Shown: piece after piece, positions 50,344 to 54,825 of the stretch
Position numbering within the stretch: position 1 is the first letter of the stretch
Layout: each line of letters begins with the position of its first letter
DNA from: a virus
Strand: one strand, 5' to 3'
Length of the DNA stretch: 54,825 nucleotides
Virus record (IMG/VR): IMGVR_UViG_3300043446_004379
Location: 1-54,825 of that record
The notes under the pieces: generated by a model
Told to the model about the DNA's origin: nothing
Seen by the model: only the letters and a program-made list of their open reading frames with translations
Databases searched by the model: none
Position numbers and translations under genes: made by a program

Positions 50344-50552
50344 ACAATCACTTACGCACTATTGCGACCAAAGCTAGTCGTGACGTTGATTTAGCCTATA
50401 TGGGTGATGCTTATGCTATTGCCCTTACTAAATCTATCGTAAAGGATTTAACCGATGAATTAGGCAAGGTTAAATGGATGGGTGATGATGAAGGATGGGA
50501 TAAGGCGATTGATGCGGTAAAGAAAGAATTAAAGTCAAGATATGGTATTTGA
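50340..50552 (+). CDS. Small helical protein of unknown function
   Basis: 70 residues, overlapping the previous stop by four bases. Helical, charged (AIDAVKKELKSRYGI). Its 3' end overlaps the convergent minus-strand gene by 18 bases. Confidence 0.55.
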   Translation: MNNHLRTIATKASRDVDLAYMGDAYAIALTKSIVKDLTDELGKVKWMGDDEGWDKAIDAVKKELKSRYGI

Positions 50553-50855
50553 CCTTGTTTCCATTATTTCATCATAAGTTTTTACAATATCTAATGTTTG
50601 TGGATTATGAGTTTTATCATAAGGTACAGGTAGTGTTTGCCATTCGTTTTCAGTAACATCACAGGTTATTAGTATTTTATATTTGTGCCCATCACTTGTA
50701 TAAAGTTCTACATTTTCCAAACCAATCATACTATGTGATGCTTTGATAAGTGCTTCACCTAGTGTACGTAATGCTGCTTTTTCACCTACAATAAATGCAC
50801 GTCCGTTTGGTTCATTATGATTGTGCATATGTAGTCTGCCTTTTGTATTAACCAT
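50535..50855 (-). CDS. Small protein of unknown function downstream of the polymerase
   Basis: 106 residues, starting at ATG 50855 inside the end of the polymerase gene (8-base overlap, AAAGGAT site). Contains HMHNHNEPNGRAFIVGEKAALRTLGEALIKA, with three His near the start. Coupled to the polymerase; function unknown. Confidence 0.6.
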   Translation of the reverse strand: MVNTKGRLHMHNHNEPNGRAFIVGEKAALRTLGEALIKASHSMIGLENVELYTSDGHKYKILITCDVTENEWQTLPVPYDKTHNPQTLDIVKTYDEIMETRSNTIS

Positions 50856-52521
50856 TCATCAAATCCTTTATCTTTAAACGTTTGTGTTTTTTAACAGTAA
50901 CATACTCTGTATTGTTTTTATAACCTAATTGTCCTATTCCCCATAGTATGGGTTGGTCGTGCAGACTAATGGCTCGGTCAACAATAACATCTAAGTATTT
51001 TCCATTGCCTGTTCCCAATGTAACGAAGGTAATGTATTCTTTAGGTTTACTCTTGAATACACGATAGTTGGCAACCAAGCCACAGAATTCAACCTCGCCT
51101 GGTTTGCGGATTTCATTACAATACGGTATAAATTTTTTACTATGCCATCTACCTTCTTTTGATAATTCTGATAATTCATTACCTTCATACACACTAATTA
51201 CAGCATCCGCTAATTTAGCCTCATGATGATATACCCAACGGCTATAACTTCCCTGACAATGTTTTAACGTAGCTTGCCAAAACTTTTGTGGATTATGTGC
51301 TTTTTGATAAGCAATTGCCCATATCAATCTACCTAAATTAATGGCATGAGCACGACATAACCCAAAATTACTTAACTCACGCAATGCTTGAAATATTTCA
51401 TCTTTATGTTCATGATCGCCAATCATGTTCATAAACTCAAAGATCTTTTCTTCATCTTTTTTAGCAAATGCTCTACGCCACATATCAGCAGTATATTGAT
51501 CACATCCTAACAATTGACTGATTAGTACGATAGCATCATCTTCAAAAACAATAGTGTTATTAAAATTATCTTTGCTCCAATCTTGAAAAAAACTTGCTTT
51601 ACGTCTACCTTGTGTGGCAACAGGTCTAATTAATGCTGTAGCCAATACACAATCTTCACGTTTTTTTGGTTTTACCGCACGTAACAGTCTACGCATAGCA
51701 GGACTTTCTGCTTGAGTTACACCTAGCACATTACCACTGCTCAATAGCTCAGATGTTTTTTCATCATACTCAGGATAGTCTAGTAAGTTTTTAGTAGGGT
51801 CAATTTCATATAATTGGGATAACCCACGATTAGCGAGTATATCAATTTTAAAATGTTCTAAATCTTCTATCTCATACTTGTCTAGTAATATTTGATTTTC
51901 AGCATTGATTAAACTTTTTGGTACAGCACGATCAAAGATCAATATACCACCACAATGTTTACTAATACATCGTTTCTTACCAAGTAACTTATTTGCTAAT
52001 TTTTTAGCATCTTCAGCATAATCAGGTATAAGTTTTTCTAAATTTAAATCACGTGGTAGTCTACCTTTTGCACCAAATCGCTTAGCTGCTTCACGTAGCG
52101 CACTTTTTTCTTTGTAGGTAACGTAATTACTTACTCTAGCTGATTGTCCTTTCCACTTGTTAAATATACGATTCATTACCGTAACTTGTTGCCAATGTGG
52201 AAAATCTAAATCAATATCAGGTAAGTCATCACGCTTAGGATTGATAAAACGTGATAGTGGAATGTTTTCTTTGATAGGGTCAACATCACTAATACCAAGT
52301 AACCAACATACTAAACTACTACCTGCGCTACCACGTGTCATATGTGGTATATCATGTGTAATACGTAGTATTTCTACCACACGTAAAAAATGTTTTGCAA
52401 AATTAAGATCAAGGATTAAACTAAGTTCTTCTTCTAATCTATTTTCGTATACTGCTTCTTTGGGTAGAGGTCTTACAAAATGACTAACTAGTACTTCTAA
52501 CTGCTTAAACTTTTCTTCCAT
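50848..52521 (-). CDS. Reduced C-family DNA polymerase (DnaE-like alpha subunit)
   Basis: 557 residues from ATG 52521 (AAGGG site; the frame extends to 52602 but would include promoter sequence). The palm motifs are present: RGSAGSSLVCWLLGISDVDP at 63-82, PDIDLDF at 101-107 (catalytic Asp pair D104/D106), and FKIDILANRGL with the third Asp at D227. CGGILIFD at about 190 also matches DnaE. E. coli DnaE is about 1160 residues; the N-terminal PHP domain is absent and much of the C-terminal part (beta-binding, OB) appears shortened. T4-like phages normally use a family B polymerase. This may replace it or serve a special role. Confidence 0.82.
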   Translation of the reverse strand: MEEKFKQLEVLVSHFVRPLPKEAVYENRLEEELSLILDLNFAKHFLRVVEILRITHDIPHMTRGSAGSSLVCWLLGISDVDPIKENIPLSRFINPKRDDLPDIDLDFPHWQQVTVMNRIFNKWKGQSARVSNYVTYKEKSALREAAKRFGAKGRLPRDLNLEKLIPDYAEDAKKLANKLLGKKRCISKHCGGILIFDRAVPKSLINAENQILLDKYEIEDLEHFKIDILANRGLSQLYEIDPTKNLLDYPEYDEKTSELLSSGNVLGVTQAESPAMRRLLRAVKPKKREDCVLATALIRPVATQGRRKASFFQDWSKDNFNNTIVFEDDAIVLISQLLGCDQYTADMWRRAFAKKDEEKIFEFMNMIGDHEHKDEIFQALRELSNFGLCRAHAINLGRLIWAIAYQKAHNPQKFWQATLKHCQGSYSRWVYHHEAKLADAVISVYEGNELSELSKEGRWHSKKFIPYCNEIRKPGEVEFCGLVANYRVFKSKPKEYITFVTLGTGNGKYLDVIVDRAISLHDQPILWGIGQLGYKNNTEYVTVKKHKRLKIKDLMNG

Positions 52522-52562
52522 ATGTGCCCTTAGTGTAGATATAAGTGAGATGTATATGGCAA

Positions 52563-52570
52563 TATTTATG
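52563..52570 (-). promoter_or_regulatory. Late-type promoter box CATAAATA (minus strand)
   Basis: CATAAATA 41 bases upstream of the polymerase start at 52521; a ribosome site AAGGG lies between. A late-type box before a replication gene is unexpected. Confidence 0.4.
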
Positions 52571-52595
52571 TACCCATATGCCGAAGAATAAAAAC

Positions 52596-52624
52596 TTGAC
52601 AACTCAATAGGGTTGAGTTACACT
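52596..52624 (+). promoter_or_regulatory. Sigma70 promoter
   Basis: TTGACA (52596-52601), 17-base spacer, TACACT (52619-52624). CTCAATAGGGTTGAG just after the -35 is an inverted repeat (CTCAA / TTGAG) that could be an operator. Confidence 0.7.
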
Positions 52625-52649
52625 ATAGTATTATGCAAGGAGAACAAAC

Positions 52650-52787
52650 ATGATTTATTTGTTTATCAGCGTATTGACTTTAATGATCGCAGCAAAAGAC
52701 TTTAATGATATGGATAACAAGCTAGGATGGTTTGGAATTATTGTATCTGCTTGTAACTTTTCTGCATTCTTACTTGAATATTTCTAA
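52650..52787 (+). CDS. Small membrane protein, 45 residues
   Basis: ATG 52650 after a GCAAGGAGA ribosome site. Two hydrophobic stretches (about 2-14 and 28-45) around a polar loop (KDFNDMDNKLG). Function unknown; early promoter upstream. Confidence 0.55.
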   Translation: MIYLFISVLTLMIAAKDFNDMDNKLGWFGIIVSACNFSAFLLEYF

Positions 52788-52790
52788 ATA
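52784..52790 (+). promoter_or_regulatory. Late promoter box CTAAATA
   Basis: Overlaps the preceding stop and ends five bases before ATG 52796. Confidence 0.5.
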
Positions 52791-52795
52791 TATCT

Positions 52796-52930
52796 ATGAG
52801 TAATTTTATTTGGGTTATACTAGGTGCGCTATTGTGTTTACTACTTGGAGCTATCATAGGATTTTGGATAGAAGAATTAACCTATTCGCCACTTACACGT
52901 GGTTTTTATGAATGTAAAGGATGTTGGTAA
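52796..52930 (+). CDS. Small membrane protein, 44 residues
   Basis: Begins five bases after a late box. One hydrophobic segment (about 4-24), then a tail with two Cys (YECKGCW). The stop overlaps the next ATG (TAATG). Function unknown. Confidence 0.5.
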   Translation: MSNFIWVILGALLCLLLGAIIGFWIEELTYSPLTRGFYECKGCW

Positions 52931-53157
52931 TGAAATTGTTTGATACGTACGAAACTGTTGACACTATGAAACCTTGTATGAAGCGACCTATTGTTGTACA
53001 TGCGGTACAAGTTAATGAAGAATTTAGAGTAAATAGTTTAGAAGGTGACTATGCACAAGGTAAAGCAGGTGATTATTTAATGCGTGGTATAAACGGTGAA
53101 CTGTATATTTGTGACCGTGAAATTTTTGAGAAAACATACGATTTTGTAAATGTCTGA
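52930..53157 (+). CDS. Small conserved phage protein with GDYL motif
   Basis: 75 residues from ATG 52930. RPIVVHAVQVNEEFRV, then GKAGDYLMRG, YICDREIFEKTY: the layout of a common small phage protein family (PGDY-type). Role unknown. Overlaps the next gene by eight bases. Confidence 0.6.
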   Translation: MKLFDTYETVDTMKPCMKRPIVVHAVQVNEEFRVNSLEGDYAQGKAGDYLMRGINGELYICDREIFEKTYDFVNV

Positions 53158-53386
53158 TAAATTAGTTGAATTAGTTAAACGTGCAGGATTTAGTAGTACT
53201 TACGAACAAGTACGTCTTGAACGTTTGATATGGCTAACTGCTCTAGAAATTAGTCCACTATTAACTGAAGAAGATTGGCTAAAAGTAAAAGAATTGTTGC
53301 AGTTACCTGATGATGTACAGCAACGTAAAAACTTTAATTACTTGACAAAATTTAAACAAGAAGATCCTGAAGAATACATGAAGTAG
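53150..53386 (+). CDS. Small helical protein of unknown function
   Basis: 78 residues, overlapping the previous gene by eight bases. Helical, acidic; LTEEDWLKVKELLQLPDD. No family recognised. Confidence 0.6.
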   Translation: MSDKLVELVKRAGFSSTYEQVRLERLIWLTALEISPLLTEEDWLKVKELLQLPDDVQQRKNFNYLTKFKQEDPEEYMK

Positions 53387-53401
53387 TTGTAAAAATACAA
53401 C

Positions 53402-53430
53402 TTGACAGTATATCCAATTTTTACTATAAT
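53402..53430 (+). promoter_or_regulatory. Consensus sigma70 promoter
   Basis: TTGACA (53402-53407), 17-base spacer, TATAAT (53425-53430): full consensus. TAGGAGA ribosome site follows. Confidence 0.9.
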
Positions 53431-53459
53431 TTCTCTATAGTCAGATATAGGAGATAGAC

Positions 53460-53819
53460 ATGCCACTCGTTCAATATATGGATCACACTCACCCTGATGC
53501 ATTCGTAGATTTTGAAAAGCTTGAACCAATGGTTAATACAGGTTATACCAAACCATGTCCTGTATGCGAATGCCATGGGGGGTGGAATCTTAAACTAAAC
53601 GCTTATCCACTACACGATAAGCCCAATACTGCAGAAAATCGTCATCGTTATTCACACTTCCGTTCAAACTGCTCACATTGTAACGGGTATGGTTATACAT
53701 TGCCTACTGAAACTTGCAATGGTCATGAGTGGGAGCGCAAGCAAAACCTAGGTCGTTGCTACAATTTATATGTGTGTATAAAATGCAACAAGCACATGGA
53801 AGTTGATTCTAGTGATTGA
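53460..53819 (+). CDS. Zinc-ribbon-like protein
   Basis: 119 residues. Cysteine pairs CPVCECHGG, CSHCNGYGY and CIKC suggest two zinc-binding sites, similar to DnaJ-type CxxCxGxG zinc fingers. Two zinc fingers can bind nucleic acid or protein. Strong early promoter. Confidence 0.65.
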   Translation: MPLVQYMDHTHPDAFVDFEKLEPMVNTGYTKPCPVCECHGGWNLKLNAYPLHDKPNTAENRHRYSHFRSNCSHCNGYGYTLPTETCNGHEWERKQNLGRCYNLYVCIKCNKHMEVDSSD

Positions 53820-53844
53820 CAATATATCTTAATTGATGTACAAT
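53816..53844 (+). promoter_or_regulatory. Sigma70 promoter
   Basis: TTGACA (53816-53821; overlaps the previous stop codon), 17-base spacer, TACAAT (53839-53844). Confidence 0.85.
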
Positions 53845-53880
53845 AGTTTTTGTGGTGATTAATTCTTAACGGAGATTGAA

Positions 53881-54177
53881 ATGAGTAAAGCCCTAGTAAA
53901 CAAACTTGCCAAGATTCGTGCTGAAATTGCTCTATTGAAGGTAGCAGAAAAGAAGGTTGAAACTGCGTTGATTACTGCTGCTAATTTTGATAGCATGACG
54001 TTTTTCGGTACTGCTACGGTTGCCACTGTAGTTCCCCAACACGAACGTGCTAGTGTTAAGTATGAAGCTATGGTGCGTGATGTACTTGGTGATGCCAAAG
54101 TAGAATCGCTTGCTGAAGCATATACCAAAATCAGCAAAGTTAGTGCTGCTGTGAAATTGTCAACCTTAGTTAAGTAA
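53881..54177 (+). CDS. Small coiled-coil protein of unknown function
   Basis: 98 residues. The N-terminal 35 residues form a likely coiled coil (LAKIRAEIALLKVAEKKVE). No family recognised. Own promoter and GGAG site; likely early. Confidence 0.6.
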   Translation: MSKALVNKLAKIRAEIALLKVAEKKVETALITAANFDSMTFFGTATVATVVPQHERASVKYEAMVRDVLGDAKVESLAEAYTKISKVSAAVKLSTLVK

Positions 54178-54184
54178 GGTACAT

Positions 54185-54439
54185 ATGAAAGTTCAATCAG
54201 TAGGTTCAGCAGATTCAAGTGGAGCACGTAACGTGATGATGGAGTTATGGCGTATGACCATGACTCAACGTGTTCAACATGATTTACAACAACGAGTATC
54301 AGGTAGAAAAAGTGAGCCTGAACCACGTAAAGTTGAACCTGCGGTTAAGGTAGAAATTAGTGATAGCGCACGTTATATTTTAGCTACACAAGCTGCTGAG
54401 AAGCATAAATTGGAACAAAAAAATGAACGAACGAATTAG
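54185..54439 (+). CDS. Small hydrophilic protein of unknown function
   Basis: 84 residues, charged, with a central Pro/Glu/Lys-rich linker. No family recognised. Its end overlaps the next gene by 17 bases. Confidence 0.5.
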   Translation: MKVQSVGSADSSGARNVMMELWRMTMTQRVQHDLQQRVSGRKSEPEPRKVEPAVKVEISDSARYILATQAAEKHKLEQKNERTN

Positions 54440-54770
54440 AGAACTTGCTGAACAGGCTGAACTACCTGTAATAGATGGCATGTGGGATTACAATGATCGT
54501 GAAATTCTTCGACGAGAAGATGGCGAATGGCGAGTAGCCACTCCAGCAGAAATCATCAGTCTTTTGTTTGCGTGTGAAAAAGGTAGAGAAAAGTTCGCCC
54601 TGTTGATTGTGAAAGAATGTTGCCAATATCTCGACAATGAAGCAGAAAGATTGTTTGGTCTTTCTGAATCAGAAGAAGATCCTGTTTTTCAATCAAATTT
54701 TGAAATTTGTGCTGAAAAGTGTTATGATAATATTCAAGGTCTAAAAGAACATTTCGGAGTTGAAGAATGA
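54423..54770 (+). CDS. Small phage hypothetical protein
   Basis: 115 residues. MNERIRELAEQA and KFALLIVKECCQYLD resemble a frequent phage protein family of unknown function. Overlaps both neighbours. Confidence 0.6.
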   Translation: MNERIRELAEQAELPVIDGMWDYNDREILRREDGEWRVATPAEIISLLFACEKGREKFALLIVKECCQYLDNEAERLFGLSESEEDPVFQSNFEICAEKCYDNIQGLKEHFGVEE

Positions 54771-54825
54771 ACGAGATTGGTTTGGCACTGCTGGCCTGTT
54801 ATGTGATAGGTTTTGTCACTGGTTT
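54767..54825 (+). CDS. Start of a membrane-type protein (partial)
   Basis: ATG overlaps the previous stop (ATGA) and the frame runs off the right edge. The 19 visible residues are hydrophobic (LALLACYVIGFVTG), suggesting a small membrane protein. Confidence 0.4.
   Translation, partial: MNEIGLALLACYVIGFVTG

Overview
The window is a 54.8 kb piece of a large, AT-rich tailed-phage genome related to the T4-like myoviruses. The evidence is a gp17-type large terminase (39519-41093), a gp32-type single-strand DNA binding protein (45998-46981), a UvsX recombinase (47273-48337), ThyX, a spanin-like pair, virion proteins, and many TATAAATA-like late promoters. The host is probably a betaproteobacterium (Burkholderiales-like). 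The Gram-negative porin, the BMP-type lipoprotein, a BPSL0761-like small protein and a two-piece (permuted) tmRNA all point that way. Host assignment is inference.

Layout. (1) 1-9255: a sulfotransferase-like gene followed by seven radical SAM genes, five on the plus strand and two convergent on the minus strand. Five of the seven carry a cysteine-rich 'twitch'-like domain N-terminal to the radical SAM core. (2) 9300-13172: a 1290-residue protein with about ten Trp/Tyr/Pro-rich repeats of about 68 residues and a glycosyltransferase-like C-terminal part. (3) 13224-16892: small exported proteins, a BMP family lipoprotein, a permuted split tmRNA enclosing a membrane-protein gene, and a DUF4214-like protein. 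(4) 16964-22902: nuclease, P-loop kinase, an AhpC / TerC / AhpD / DadA cassette and a porin. (5) 22980-26108: MoxR ATPase plus metallopeptidase/VWA protein. (6) 26156-31267: T4-like conserved proteins, ThyX, sugar epimerase, sugar aminotransferase and an eighth radical SAM enzyme. (7) 31296-37593: spanin-like pair, small lipoproteins, and a set of proteins with short N-terminal peptides resembling T4 capsid-targeting sequences. (8) 37620-45849: structural proteins, terminase and a KxDGS/GHxGH nucleotidyltransferase fusion. (9) 45998-49052: gp32, UvsX and a possible UvsY-like protein. (10) 49066-54825: an early-looking region of small genes behind consensus sigma70 promoters, plus a reduced C-family (DnaE-like) DNA polymerase on the minus strand.

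How it works together. The late promoters sit before virion, lysis, radical SAM and surface genes. At many of them the TAAATA box ends exactly five bases before the start codon, which predicts leaderless late mRNAs. The right end uses host-type promoters for DNA metabolism and small takeover proteins. Two features stand out as possibly undescribed: the dense radical SAM cluster next to the giant repeat protein, and the split tmRNA whose two halves flank a protein gene.
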